Positions 1 through 6,470 are shown, counted from the stretch's first letter. The stretch: DNA of 13,482 nt from an uncultured Oscillospiraceae bacterium (GCA_900552925.1 USBH01000016.1:1-13482); one strand, 5' to 3'. Numbers and translations: made by a program. Notes: generated by a model from the sequence alone, not told the origin.

Positions 1-37
1 TAATTCGTCGGCAGCGTCAGATGTGTATAAGAGACAG
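1..37 (+). other. Nextera/Tn5 read-1 adapter (artefact)
   Basis: Positions 5-37 match the Nextera read-1 transposase adapter: TCGTCGGCAGCGTC followed by the 19-bp Tn5 mosaic end AGATGTGTATAAGAGACAG. The four bases before it (TAAT) fit the tail of an i5 index; from memory S510 ends this way. This is library construct left on the contig and is not genomic. Any reading frame crossing it carries artefact residues, for example the terminal LSLIHI on the holB frame. Confidence 0.99.
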
Positions 38-628
38 GTGCAGCGCGGCGAGCGCGAGCGCCTCCTGTTCGGAAACGCCGGTTTTCTGCGCGACGTATGC
101 CGCCGCTTCCCGCTCAGACGGCGCATGCACCGCGAAGGTCTGCGCGCGCGAGCGGATTGTGGGCAGCAAAAGATCCGCCGACGGGGCCGTGAAGATAAAA
201 ATCACGCCGGGCGGCGGTTCTTCTATGAGCTTTAAGAGCTTGTTCTGCGCCGCGTCCGAGATCCCGTTCTCGATAAAGAACAGGTAGACGCGCGCGTCGG
301 CCTCCTCGGGGCGCTTGTACGCGTCCGAGATCACCTGCTCCACCGATTCGGCGCTGATCGAATTCGACGCGCCGCTGCCGGTGATGGCGCGGATATCCGG
401 ATGCGACCCGGCGGCCGAGCGGATGCAGGCCGGGCAGACGCCGCACGGCGCCGCCTCGCGGTCCGCGCAGCGGCAGACCACGGCGCGCGCGACCTGCCGG
501 GCGAGCGTGCGCTTGCCGAGCCCCGCCTCACCCGCGAGCAGAATCGCATGCGGCAGCCTGCGGCGGGAAAACGCGCCCGAAAGCGCGGATTTCAGCGCCG
601 CATTGCCGACAAAGTCACCAAACTGCAT
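38..628 (-). CDS. holB: DNA polymerase III delta' subunit, C-terminus missing
   Basis: This is the clamp-loader subunit that, with DnaX and HolA, opens the sliding clamp onto primed DNA. The 197 genuine residues cover the AAA+ ATPase domain: an intact Walker A (GEAGLGKRT, residues 33-41), a zinc-type cysteine cluster (C52/C54, C62, C65, C68), the LLKLIEEPP helix, and a TIRSRA sensor/arginine-finger motif where the family usually has SRC. Family members run to about 300-330 residues, so the collar domain is lost where the adapter begins at 37. The six residues that follow in frame (LSLIHI) are adapter. The ATG directly abuts the TAA of darA, so translation is probably coupled. In Bacillus the same neighbours occur (tmk-darA-yaaR-holB), which supports the call. 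DnaX is the main alternative, but its N-terminus and size differ. Confidence 0.93.
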
Positions 629-952
629 TTAGACCTTCTCGAAGCGGTCGACATTCAGCACGAAGATCGTGGAGCCGCCCACCGTGACCTCGACCGGGAA
701 CGAGGAATACATGCCCACGTCCATCGTGGAGGTGCTCGGGACGATCTGCGTTCTGCGGCTGGAGTGCTTCGCGATGATCGCGATCACCTCGTCCACCTTA
801 TCGTCCTCGACGCCGGAAATGAACGTCGTGTTGCCGGCCATCAGAAAGCCGCCCGTCGTTGCAAGCTTCGTGACGGAGAAGCCGCCTCTGGTCAGCGCGG
901 AGGAAACCGCGCCGCTGTCGTCGTTGCTGACGATTGCAAGAATCAATTTCAT
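629..952 (-). CDS. darA: Cyclic-di-AMP receptor, PII-like (DarA/PstA, YaaQ)
   Basis: This 107-residue protein is a full-length match to the DUF970/PII-like c-di-AMP receptor family. The hallmark block KLATTGGFLMAGNTT lies at residues 29-43. T28, F36, N41, G47 and G92, remembered as ligand-contact positions in PstA structures, are all present, and the C-terminal FPVEV...VGGSTIFVLNVD strand matches. The protein is a cytosolic trimer that binds c-di-AMP; its downstream partner is not established. The start is supported by AAGGAGG at 961-967, 8 nt upstream. It is first in a two-gene unit with holB, with no gap between the stop and the next ATG. A promoter candidate and a hairpin lie between it and the symporter gene, so it may be transcribed separately from that operon. 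Confidence 0.93.
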   Translation of the reverse strand: MKLILAIVSNDDSGAVSSALTRGGFSVTKLATTGGFLMAGNTTFISGVEDDKVDEVIAIIAKHSSRRTQIVPSTSTMDVGMYSSFPVEVTVGGSTIFVLNVDRFEKV

Positions 953-1001
953 GGATATTGCCTCCTTCTATTTTTAGGCTGCGCCCAATTTGTCTGTTTA
1001 C

Positions 1002-1021
1002 CCACAGACGACCGTCTGCGG
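1002..1021 (-). other. Hairpin at darA transcription start region
   Basis: CCACAGACG and CGTCTGCGG form a 9-bp stem (one G-U pair on the minus-strand RNA) around a 2-nt loop. No T-run follows on either strand, so it is not a good intrinsic terminator. It lies over the predicted start point of the darA promoter and would be either an operator or the 5' hairpin of the mRNA. Confidence 0.4.
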
Positions 1022-1050
1022 ATTATCTCTATTCTATCATCTTATTCCAA
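1022..1050 (-). promoter_or_regulatory. Candidate sigma-A promoter for darA-holB
   Basis: On the minus strand, TTGGAA (1045-1050) is separated by 17 nt from GATAAT (1022-1027). The spacing is ideal, the -10 has 5 of 6 consensus bases and the -35 has 4 of 6. Transcription would begin near 1015, about 60 nt before the darA ATG. This is moderately supported from sequence only. Confidence 0.5.
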
Positions 1051-1056
1051 AAAAAT

Positions 1057-2370
1057 CTATACTTTTTCGCATTTCGTATGAAAATACGATGAGGATTTTC
1101 GCTTTTCCTCCGCCGCATTGCCGAAGACCCGGCCGGAAAGCAGAAACAGCGACAGGATATTCGGGATCGCCATGACGCCGTTGAAGGCGTCGCAGAAGGA
1201 GAGCACGCCGGTAAACGGCAGGATGCAGCCGAGAAAGCACGAGACCGCGGCAAAAAACACGTAGATGCGCCGCCCGGCCGCGCCGGCTGCGGGCGCGAGG
1301 AAGCGCAGCGCGTCCATGCCGTAGCAGCTCCACGCGACGACGGTCGCAAAGGCGAAGAGCGCCATCGAGACCGACACCGCCGCGCGGCCCGCGCCGCCGA
1401 GCACCGCGGAGAAGGAAGCGAGCGTCTGCGCGGCGCCGTCGCCCGCGGCCGGGGAGACCAGCAGGCACAGCGCCGTGACCGTGCACATCACGATCGTGTC
1501 GATGAACACCTGCAGCGCACCGAGCGTGCCGATCTGCGCCGGCGTTTTGCCGCACGCCGCCGCAAGCGCGAACGTGCCGCTGCCGAGCCCGGCCTCGTTT
1601 GTGAACACGCCGCGGGAGACACCGACGCGCATCGCGGTCGCCATGCCGACCGCGCCGCCGCCCACGGCGCGCAGGGAAAACGCCTCGCGCACCATGGTCT
1701 GCACCGCCGCGGGGATGTATGCGGCGCGCAGCGCGAGCACCGCCCCGCAGGCGAGCAGGAACAGCCCCGCCATGAACGGCACGAGCTTTTCGGTGACGCG
1801 CACGGCCTTCTGCAGGCCGCCGCGCACGCAGAGCACGAGCAGGACCGCCACGAGGAGCCCCGCCGCCCACGGCGGCACGCCGACGGCGCCGAGCGCCGCC
1901 GAGACCGCGCCGGTCTGCGCCATCGTGCCCATGCCGAGCGCCGAGAGCACGCAGCCCGCGGCGTAGAGCTTCGCGGCGTGCTTGCCGAGCGCCCGCCGGA
2001 CGTAGCCGATCGCGCCGGGCGCCTCGCCGGTGGCAAATTTCGCCGCGAGCACGCCCTCCGCGTAGACGGTCATCATGCCGAAGAAGGCCGAGATCCACAT
2101 CCACACGACCGCGCCCGGCCCGCCGGCCGTCAGCGCCGCCGCAACGCCGATGATGTTCCCGGTACCGAGCGAGCCGGCCAGCGACGCCGAGAGCGCCTGA
2201 AACGGCGAGATCTTCCCCCCGTCCGCCCGCCGGCCGCGCAGCGCGCCGGCCGCCATACGCGGCAGCTTCCACAGCTGCATGAATCCTCCGCGCAGCGTGA
2301 ACCACACGCCGGCCGCCAGGATCAGCAGCAGGACGTGCGGCCCCCAGAGCGCGGTGCGGACAAGGCTCAC
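1057..2370 (-). CDS. Sodium:alanine/amino-acid symporter, AGCS family
   Basis: This is a 437-residue polytopic membrane protein of the alanine-or-glycine:cation symporter family (AgcS/AlsT type), which imports small neutral amino acids with sodium. Family signatures are clear: GPHVLLLILAAGVWFTLRGG at the N-terminus, SLGTGNIIGVAAALTAGGPGA (about residues 67-87, including the substrate-site T70/N72 region), and RVGVSRGVFTNEAGLGSGTF in the second half. The start is taken as the GTG at 2370, because that gives family-like length and a 4-nt GTGA overlap with the TGA of the upstream amidase. In-frame codons further upstream lie inside the amidase gene. It is the last gene of the deacetylase-amidase-symporter operon. 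The C-terminal tail is short, basic and serine-rich. The exact substrate cannot be read from sequence; alanine or glycine is the family default. Confidence 0.93.
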   Translation of the reverse strand: MSLVRTALWGPHVLLLILAAGVWFTLRGGFMQLWKLPRMAAGALRGRRADGGKISPFQALSASLAGSLGTGNIIGVAAALTAGGPGAVVWMWISAFFGMMTVYAEGVLAAKFATGEAPGAIGYVRRALGKHAAKLYAAGCVLSALGMGTMAQTGAVSAALGAVGVPPWAAGLLVAVLLVLCVRGGLQKAVRVTEKLVPFMAGLFLLACGAVLALRAAYIPAAVQTMVREAFSLRAVGGGAVGMATAMRVGVSRGVFTNEAGLGSGTFALAAACGKTPAQIGTLGALQVFIDTIVMCTVTALCLLVSPAAGDGAAQTLASFSAVLGGAGRAAVSVSMALFAFATVVAWSCYGMDALRFLAPAAGAAGRRIYVFFAAVSCFLGCILPFTGVLSFCDAFNGVMAIPNILSLFLLSGRVFGNAAEEKRKSSSYFHTKCEKV

Positions 2371-2906
2371 AGCTTGCAGTCCATGCCGAAATACGCGCAG
2401 ACGGACATCGCGAGGTTCCGGGCGATCAGCGCCGTGTTCTCGCGGATCCACGCCTCATCCTGCACGTTGTCGTGGTAGGCGATCTCGACGAGCACCGCGG
2501 GCGCGTTCGTCTTCGTGATCTCCGCGAGCTTCGTCGTCGCGACCGTGTTGACGAGGTCGGGGTCGGGATAGATGCTGCGCAGGTTGTCGGCGATGATGTC
2601 CGCGGCGCGCTTGCCCGCGGTGCTGTAGGGGTAATAGTAGACGTCCGGCCCGCGCAGCTTGCCGGAGAGGCTTTCCGGCGCGGCGTTCGAGTGCAGCGCG
2701 AGGTGCAGGTCGTAATCTCCGGCGTTCGACTCGCGGATCGCCTGCCCGAGCGTCATGCCCGGCGTGTTGCGCGAGACCGCGATGCCGTTTTGCTCGAGGA
2801 TCGGCACCATATCGTCCGCGATGACGTTCATCCAGTACTGCTCGTCGCCGGTCGTGACGTATTTGTTGTAGGGCTGCAGGGATGGGCTCAGATAAATGGA
2901 CGGCAT
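2367..2906 (-). CDS. Amidase_3-like N-acetylmuramoyl-L-alanine amidase, noncanonical
   Basis: This 179-residue protein resembles cell-wall amidases that cut the MurNAc-L-alanine bond. From the ATG at 2906: IYLSPSLQPYNKY (4-16), a candidate Glu ligand E22 in GDEQYWMN, DLHLALHSNAAPE with H72 in the SxHxN position, and VLVEIAYHDN with E141 in the catalytic Glu position. Canonical enzymes begin with a DAGHGG-type motif supplying the first zinc His; here the same place reads LSPSLQ, with no His. H68, or H145 near the end, could substitute, or the protein may be a divergent or inactive relative. There is no signal peptide. The start is uncertain: AAAGG at about 2920-2924 is 13 nt from this ATG but only 1-4 nt from two in-frame GTGs at 2915 and 2918. 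The symporter gene overlaps its stop by 4 nt. Confidence 0.75.
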   Translation of the reverse strand: MPSIYLSPSLQPYNKYVTTGDEQYWMNVIADDMVPILEQNGIAVSRNTPGMTLGQAIRESNAGDYDLHLALHSNAAPESLSGKLRGPDVYYYPYSTAGKRAADIIADNLRSIYPDPDLVNTVATTKLAEITKTNAPAVLVEIAYHDNVQDEAWIRENTALIARNLAMSVCAYFGMDCKL

Positions 2907-2968
2907 ATGCGTCACCACGCCTTTCTGTGAAAAAGATTACAGGGAAAACGGCCCGGGCCGCCGCGCGT

Positions 2969-3835
2969 TCAGACGGCGCCCAGCGTGCGCGCGAAAAACG
3001 CTTCGCTCGTCTCGCCCGAGGGCCGCAGGAAGCGCCCGAGGTACAGCAGGCTTTCCGGGTCCCGCGTGACGGTGCTGATCCGCGCCTCGCACGACAGCGT
3101 GACCGAGAAGCCGAGCGAGGCGATGATCTCCGGCTCGCCCTCGCTGACGACGCCGAACGGGTACGCGAACAGCACGGGCGCGCGGCCGAGGTTCTGCCTG
3201 GCCTTTTCCTGCGCCAGCCGCACGTCGGCGCTCAGCATCGCGCGGTAGTCCTCCATCGACTCCGAAGCCAGCCGCCGCGTGCCGAGCCGGGCGCCGTCGG
3301 AGCTGTGCAAATCGTACGTGTGGTTGCCGATCTCGACAATGCCGGAATCCTGCATCTCGCGCAGCATCGCCCACGTGCAGTGCGCGTAGTACGGGCTTTC
3401 GCTCGGCTCCGCCGTGTACAGGTCCGTGCACTTCCCGATCGGCGAGAGCACGAACTTCATGCCGTACCGCCGGGCCGCGGGGTAGGCGTACAGGTAGTTG
3501 TTGTAGTAGCCGTCGTCGAACGTGATGAGCACCGGCTTTTCCGGCAGCGGCGTGCCGTCCTCGACGTAGCGGATCAGATCCTCGGAAAGCACCGCCGTAT
3601 AGCCGTTTCGCTGCAGCCACGCGAAATCGCTTTCGAGCTCCGCCGGGGAGACCACGTACTGCCCGAGGCGGCGGCTGTCGTCGATGACCGCATGGTACAT
3701 GATGACCGGCACCTGCACGCCGCCGTCCGCCGCAAAAACCGTGAGCAGCGCGCCGAATACGCCGATCGCGCCGACGGCGAGCACCGCCGCCGCGGCCGTC
3801 TGCAGCCACCGCTTCAGATTTACGACCCCGTACAT
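2969..3835 (-). CDS. Membrane-anchored polysaccharide deacetylase (NodB/CE4)
   Basis: A 288-residue carbohydrate esterase family 4 protein, predicted to remove N-acetyl groups from peptidoglycan or another surface glycan outside the membrane. An uncleaved signal anchor spans about residues 11-35. The NodB domain follows, with TFDDGY at 105-110 (catalytic base D107, metal ligand D108), HTYDLH at 172-177 (metal ligands H172 and H177), and a RAP...FAYPFG third motif at 218-228. All expected catalytic residues are present. The ATG at 3835 is preceded by AGAAAGGCAGG about 10-13 nt away; the same AGAAAGGC element precedes the amidase. It is first in the operon, 62 nt ahead of the amidase. Which glycan it acts on cannot be told; the adjacent amidase makes peptidoglycan a reasonable guess. 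Confidence 0.9.
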   Translation of the reverse strand: MYGVVNLKRWLQTAAAAVLAVGAIGVFGALLTVFAADGGVQVPVIMYHAVIDDSRRLGQYVVSPAELESDFAWLQRNGYTAVLSEDLIRYVEDGTPLPEKPVLITFDDGYYNNYLYAYPAARRYGMKFVLSPIGKCTDLYTAEPSESPYYAHCTWAMLREMQDSGIVEIGNHTYDLHSSDGARLGTRRLASESMEDYRAMLSADVRLAQEKARQNLGRAPVLFAYPFGVVSEGEPEIIASLGFSVTLSCEARISTVTRDPESLLYLGRFLRPSGETSEAFFARTLGAV

Positions 3836-3926
3836 AACGAATCGCCTGCCTTTCTGCGCTTACAGCACAATATATGGAAGCGTACAGGCCGATTATGAAT
3901 TTTCCTTTCCCGCGGCGGGCCCTTCC

Positions 3927-3955
3927 TTTACACGCCCGCCCGCGCATGGTATACT
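3927..3955 (+). promoter_or_regulatory. Strong sigma-A promoter with extended -10
   Basis: TTTACA (3927-3932), a 17-nt spacer, then TATACT (3950-3955) preceded by TGG, an extended -10. Start of transcription would be near 3962, leaving a leader of about 26 nt that contains GGAAAGG (3971-3977) 10 nt before the ATG at 3988. Confidence 0.8.
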
Positions 3956-3961
3956 GTATAC
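3949..3961. promoter_or_regulatory. Palindrome over the -10 box, operator candidate
   Basis: GTATAC-T-GTATAC is a perfect 6-bp inverted repeat with a 1-nt centre. It covers the -10 hexamer and reaches the predicted start point, a position where a bound repressor would block RNA polymerase. No regulator gene is adjacent, so its role is inferred only. Confidence 0.4.
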
Positions 3962-3987
3962 ATAAAACACGGAAAGGCGGTCATCCC

Positions 3988-4311
3988 ATGAAAAAACGGT
4001 TTCAAACACCCCTATGCGCGCTGTCGGCGCTTGTGCTGGCGGCCGCCTGCACGACGGCTGCATACGCCGCTGAGATTCCCGTTCCGGCAGACGCGGTCCC
4101 CGTCCCGCAGGCCGCCCCGGCGGATGTCGCAGACGCCACCCCCGGTGCCGATCTCGTCCTGCGCGAAGCGGGAACGACTGTCGCAGAACGCATCCCGATG
4201 CCGGTGGACGACGCGCCCGCGGTCTGGACGGAGGGGCGGTCCGCCGTCGTTTCGGCGCAGGCACCCACGGAGGGAAAAAGCCTGATCCTGACCGAAACGC
4301 GCCGGCCGTGA
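3988..4311 (+). CDS. Small exported protein with two repeats, unknown function
   Basis: I do not recognise this 107-residue protein. It begins with a clear signal peptide: MKKR, a hydrophobic stretch to about residue 25, and an AYA site at 25-27. The LAAAC at 17-21 is a poor lipobox, so a free secreted protein is more likely than a lipoprotein. The mature part of about 80 residues is rich in Ala, Pro and Val, acidic, and free of cysteine. It seems to be an internal duplication: AEIPVPADAVP (28-38) matches AERIPMPVDDAP (66-77), and GADLVLREAG (53-62) matches GKSLILTETR (96-105). The gene stands alone, with its own strong promoter, a good ribosome site (GGAAAGG, 10 nt), and a terminator 22 nt past the stop; these support it being real. 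Divergent from the deacetylase and convergent with the hydrolase. Confidence 0.65.
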   Translation: MKKRFQTPLCALSALVLAAACTTAAYAAEIPVPADAVPVPQAAPADVADATPGADLVLREAGTTVAERIPMPVDDAPAVWTEGRSAVVSAQAPTEGKSLILTETRRP

Positions 4312-4322
4312 CCGCGGCGCAG

Positions 4323-4369
4323 GCAGCAAAAAGGGAACCGGACAGCCGTCCGGTTCCCTTTTTTGCTGC
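4323..4369. terminator. Bidirectional intrinsic terminator
   Basis: An 11-bp perfect stem, GGGAACCGGAC (4333-4343) with GTCCGGTTCCC (4348-4358), loop AGCC. It is flanked by five A on the left and six T on the right, and further by GCAGC/GCTGC, so it works on both strands. It ends the small exported gene (stop 4311) and the convergent hydrolase gene (stop 4389). Confidence 0.95.
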
Positions 4370-4388
4370 GCTTTGCACGGGATCTTTT

Positions 4389-5330
4389 TTATTCCCCGGC
4401 TTTCGGCAGGTGCGCCGCGAGGAATGCGTAAACGTCCTCGAAAACGCGGTCGGCGTTCACCTCGGTGACGAGCGCGTGGCGCACATGCGGGTACAGCGTC
4501 ATCGTGACGTCGTGCCCCGTTTCCCGCAGCTTTTTCTCGATCTTCCGCACGCCCTTGCCCATGCCGCCGACCGGGTCGTTCTCGCCGGAGATCAGGTAGA
4601 CCGGCAGCTTCTTCGGCAGGCGGCGGTACCACTCGTCGGTGTTGACGGCGTGCAGCAGCGCGCCGAGGTCTATGTACCCCTGCACCGTGAGCGGGAAGCC
4701 GCAGAGCGGGTCGTTCACGAAGCGGTCGACCTCCTCTTCTTTGCTCGTCACCCAGTCGAAATCGGTGCGGTTCGGCTTGAACTTCCGGTTGTACGGGCCG
4801 GTCGCGATCTGCGCGAGGTACGGCAGCTTCGCCCGCGGCCCCTTCGATTTTTTCAGCATCTCGAGATACGCGCGCTCCGCACGCCAGACGCCCTCCGGGA
4901 TGCCGGCGCTCGTGCCCATGAACACGGCCGCCGTGAGCGACGCGCCGTACGCCGCCGCAAACTCGCGGGCGACGAACGAGCCCATGCTGTGGCCCATCAG
5001 GAAATACGGCAGGTCGGGATATTTCTCCCGCAGGATCGACTGCAGGTTGCGCACATCCTCCACCACGTTGTACAGGCCGCCCCGGTCCCCGAAGTGGCCG
5101 TACAGCGCGCCCGAGGCGACGCTCCGCCCGTGGCCGAGATGGTCGTTGACCGCAACGACCATGCCGCGCTGCGCCATGTATTCGCAGAACGGCTTGTACA
5201 GCGCGCTGTGCTCCGCCATGCCGTGCGCGATCTGCAGCACGGCGACGGGCGGCGTATCCGGTTCATACAGCCGCGTGAAAATCTTGTTTTTTGCCGTACA
5301 GGAATTAAAGGTGAATTCGGATGCCCTCAC
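4389..5330 (-). CDS. Alpha/beta hydrolase, lysophospholipase/monoacylglycerol lipase-like
   Basis: A 313-residue protein of the Hydrolase_4 (PldB/monoglyceride lipase) group, predicted to hydrolyse lysophospholipids or other acyl esters. Visible features are the oxyanion-hole region QIAHGMAEH (33-41), the DHLGHGRS strand-turn (63-70), the nucleophile elbow GHSMG with S115, an acid in GENDPVGG (D252), and the catalytic His in YPHVRHAL (H285). No signal peptide or anchor is present, so it should be cytosolic. The start is the GTG at 5330, supported by AAGGGG 9 nt upstream; no in-frame ATG is near. It lies 73 nt after the hemolysin III gene on the same strand and appears to have its own promoter inside the end of that gene. 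The substrate is not determinable; esterases and C-C hydrolases share this fold. Confidence 0.85.
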   Translation of the reverse strand: MRASEFTFNSCTAKNKIFTRLYEPDTPPVAVLQIAHGMAEHSALYKPFCEYMAQRGMVVAVNDHLGHGRSVASGALYGHFGDRGGLYNVVEDVRNLQSILREKYPDLPYFLMGHSMGSFVAREFAAAYGASLTAAVFMGTSAGIPEGVWRAERAYLEMLKKSKGPRAKLPYLAQIATGPYNRKFKPNRTDFDWVTSKEEEVDRFVNDPLCGFPLTVQGYIDLGALLHAVNTDEWYRRLPKKLPVYLISGENDPVGGMGKGVRKIEKKLRETGHDVTMTLYPHVRHALVTEVNADRVFEDVYAFLAAHLPKAGE

Positions 5331-5394
5331 AGTTTTCAGCCCCTTCGGTTGGATTGATTTTCCGGATCTTCCGGTGTATCCTTTTTCATTACTC

Positions 5395-5423
5395 AGTATA
5401 CACTCAAACGACGATCGTGTAAA
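5395..5423 (-). promoter_or_regulatory. Candidate promoter for the hydrolase, inside upstream gene
   Basis: On the minus strand, TTTACA (5418-5423) is followed after exactly 17 nt by TATACT (5395-5400). It overlaps the last codons of the hemolysin III gene and would give a leader of about 58 nt for the hydrolase. Both hexamers and the spacing are identical to those of the promoter at 3927-3955. Confidence 0.6.
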
Positions 5424-6099
5424 CCGCCGCCGTGTGCAGAACGCTGCCGAGCAGCACAAAAAGATGCCATACGGCGTGCATGTACGGGATCTTCTTGCCG
5501 AAGCCGTACGCGGCGACGCCGACCGTATACGCGATGCCGCCCGCCAGCAGGAACCACAGCCCGGCCGCCGGCATTTTCTCGAGCACCGTGCCCATCGCAA
5601 AAACGACCGCCCAGCCCATCGCGATGTAGCAGACCATCGAGACGGCCTTGAACCGCTCGAGGCTGACGGCGTTCAGCACGATGCCGAGGACGCCCGCGCC
5701 CCACACCGCGCACAGCAGCACAAGCCCCGCCGTGCCGCCGAGGCAGCAGAGCGTGATCGGCGTATAGGTGCCGGCGATCAGCAGGTAGATCGTGCAGTGG
5801 TCGAGCACGCGGAACACGCGCTTCGCCCGGTTGACGTTCAGCGCATGGTAAAGCGTCGAGACCGTGTAGAGCAGAATCATCGTCGCGCCGAACACGCTGA
5901 CGCTCGCCACCGTGACCGGCGTTTTCCGGCAGGCGACAAGCAGCACCACGAGCGCCGCCACGCCGAACAGCGCCGCCGCGCCGTGCGAAACCGCCGAAAA
6001 AATCTCCTCGCCGAGCGAGTAAAGCGGCAGCGAAAGCCGCTCGCGCTCCTCCCGGCGCCAAACCTTCCGCACAGACCCCGCCACAGCCGTATGTGTCAT
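5404..6099 (-). CDS. Hemolysin III/PAQR-family membrane protein
   Basis: A 231-residue, seven-helix membrane protein of the HlyIII (YqfA/YplQ) group within the PAQR superfamily. Conserved polar positions are present: LGEEIFSAVSH (29-39), STLYHAL with H85, LDHCTIYLLIAGTYTP with D100 and H101, and the last-helix pair H208/H212 in MHAVWH. In PAQR structures the corresponding His residues hold a zinc ion and suggest a hydrolase-type site. Cellular roles in bacteria are poorly known; membrane fluidity homeostasis has been proposed for family members, and the haemolysin name should not be taken as proof of toxicity. The ATG at 6099 has AAAGGAG 9 nt upstream. It precedes a lysophospholipase-like gene, so a shared link to membrane lipids is possible but is inference. 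Confidence 0.9.
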   Translation of the reverse strand: MTHTAVAGSVRKVWRREERERLSLPLYSLGEEIFSAVSHGAAALFGVAALVVLLVACRKTPVTVASVSVFGATMILLYTVSTLYHALNVNRAKRVFRVLDHCTIYLLIAGTYTPITLCCLGGTAGLVLLCAVWGAGVLGIVLNAVSLERFKAVSMVCYIAMGWAVVFAMGTVLEKMPAAGLWFLLAGGIAYTVGVAAYGFGKKIPYMHAVWHLFVLLGSVLHTAAVYTIVV

Positions 6100-6229
6100 A
6101 TTGACCCGCTCCTTTCCGCCGCATCGCCGGGGAACATCCGCGCTTTCGCGCCCGTTCTCCCGGTTCTTACATCTTTCTTAAAAAATCTTAAAATTATATG
6201 ATTTAGTTTTCAAAACCAGATTTGTTTAT

Positions 6230-6258
6230 ATTATAATCCGTTTGCCTGCAAAAAGCAA
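6230..6258 (-). promoter_or_regulatory. Weak promoter candidate for hemolysin III gene
   Basis: The minus strand reads TTGCTT (6253-6258), 17 nt, TATAAT (6230-6235). The -10 is perfect, but the -35 has only 3 of 6 consensus bases. Another TATAAT on the same strand at 6193-6198 lacks a convincing -35, so the choice is uncertain. Confidence 0.35.
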
Positions 6259-6323
6259 GCGGAGAATTCTGAACAATTCCTTAAAAATCGTTCCACATTC
6301 CGCGCAATTTATGCGGGAAAGCG

Positions 6324-6352
6324 TTGACTTTTCTCCGGCCCCATGCTAAAGT
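6324..6352 (+). promoter_or_regulatory. Promoter of the ABC exporter operon
   Basis: TTGACT (6324-6329), a 17-nt spacer, and TAAAGT (6347-6352) with an extended -10 TGC directly before it. Transcription would start near 6359, giving a 5' leader of about 183 nt. An imperfect inverted repeat (TTCCGC...GCGGGAA, about 6298-6318) sits just upstream of the -35 and could be a protein site. Confidence 0.7.
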
Positions 6353-6369
6353 GATAGTACCGTCATGCA

Positions 6370-6398
6370 GGCGCCGCAGAGCCGTGTTCCCCGGCGCC
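6370..6398 (+). other. Leader hairpin 1 of ABC operon
   Basis: GGCGCCG (6370-6376) pairs perfectly with CGGCGCC (6392-6398) around a 15-nt loop. It lies about 11 nt after the predicted transcription start. Confidence 0.45.
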
Positions 6399-6414
6399 GT
6401 ATACTTCACCGAAA

Positions 6415-6441
6415 GGGCACGGGAATCGTTCTCCCGCGCCC
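6415..6441 (+). other. Leader hairpin 2 of ABC operon
   Basis: GGGC-a-CGGGA (6415-6424) pairs with TCCCG-c-GCCC (6432-6441): nine base pairs with one A/C mismatch and a 7-nt loop. Confidence 0.5.
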
Positions 6442-6470
6442 GAATTTTGCTGTGCAATCGGCACGGCGCA

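Noticed and set aside
21..287. Small plus-strand proteins starting MCIRDR or MYKRQ at the left end
   Set aside because: Their starts lie within the sequencing adapter and the remainder is antisense to holB.
1002..1021. Hairpin as intrinsic terminator for the symporter operon
   Set aside because: The stem is good but no U-run follows on either strand, and it lies at the predicted darA start of transcription.
4036..4050. Lipobox in the small exported protein (LAAAC)
   Set aside because: Ala at the -3 position is a poor lipobox, no +2 sorting pattern is evident, and a clean AYA signal-peptidase I site lies six residues later.
4639..6201. Plus-strand open frame of 520 codons across hydrolase and hemolysin III genes
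   Set aside because: It spans two well-supported minus-strand genes and the spacer between them, has no family resemblance, and shows shadow composition.
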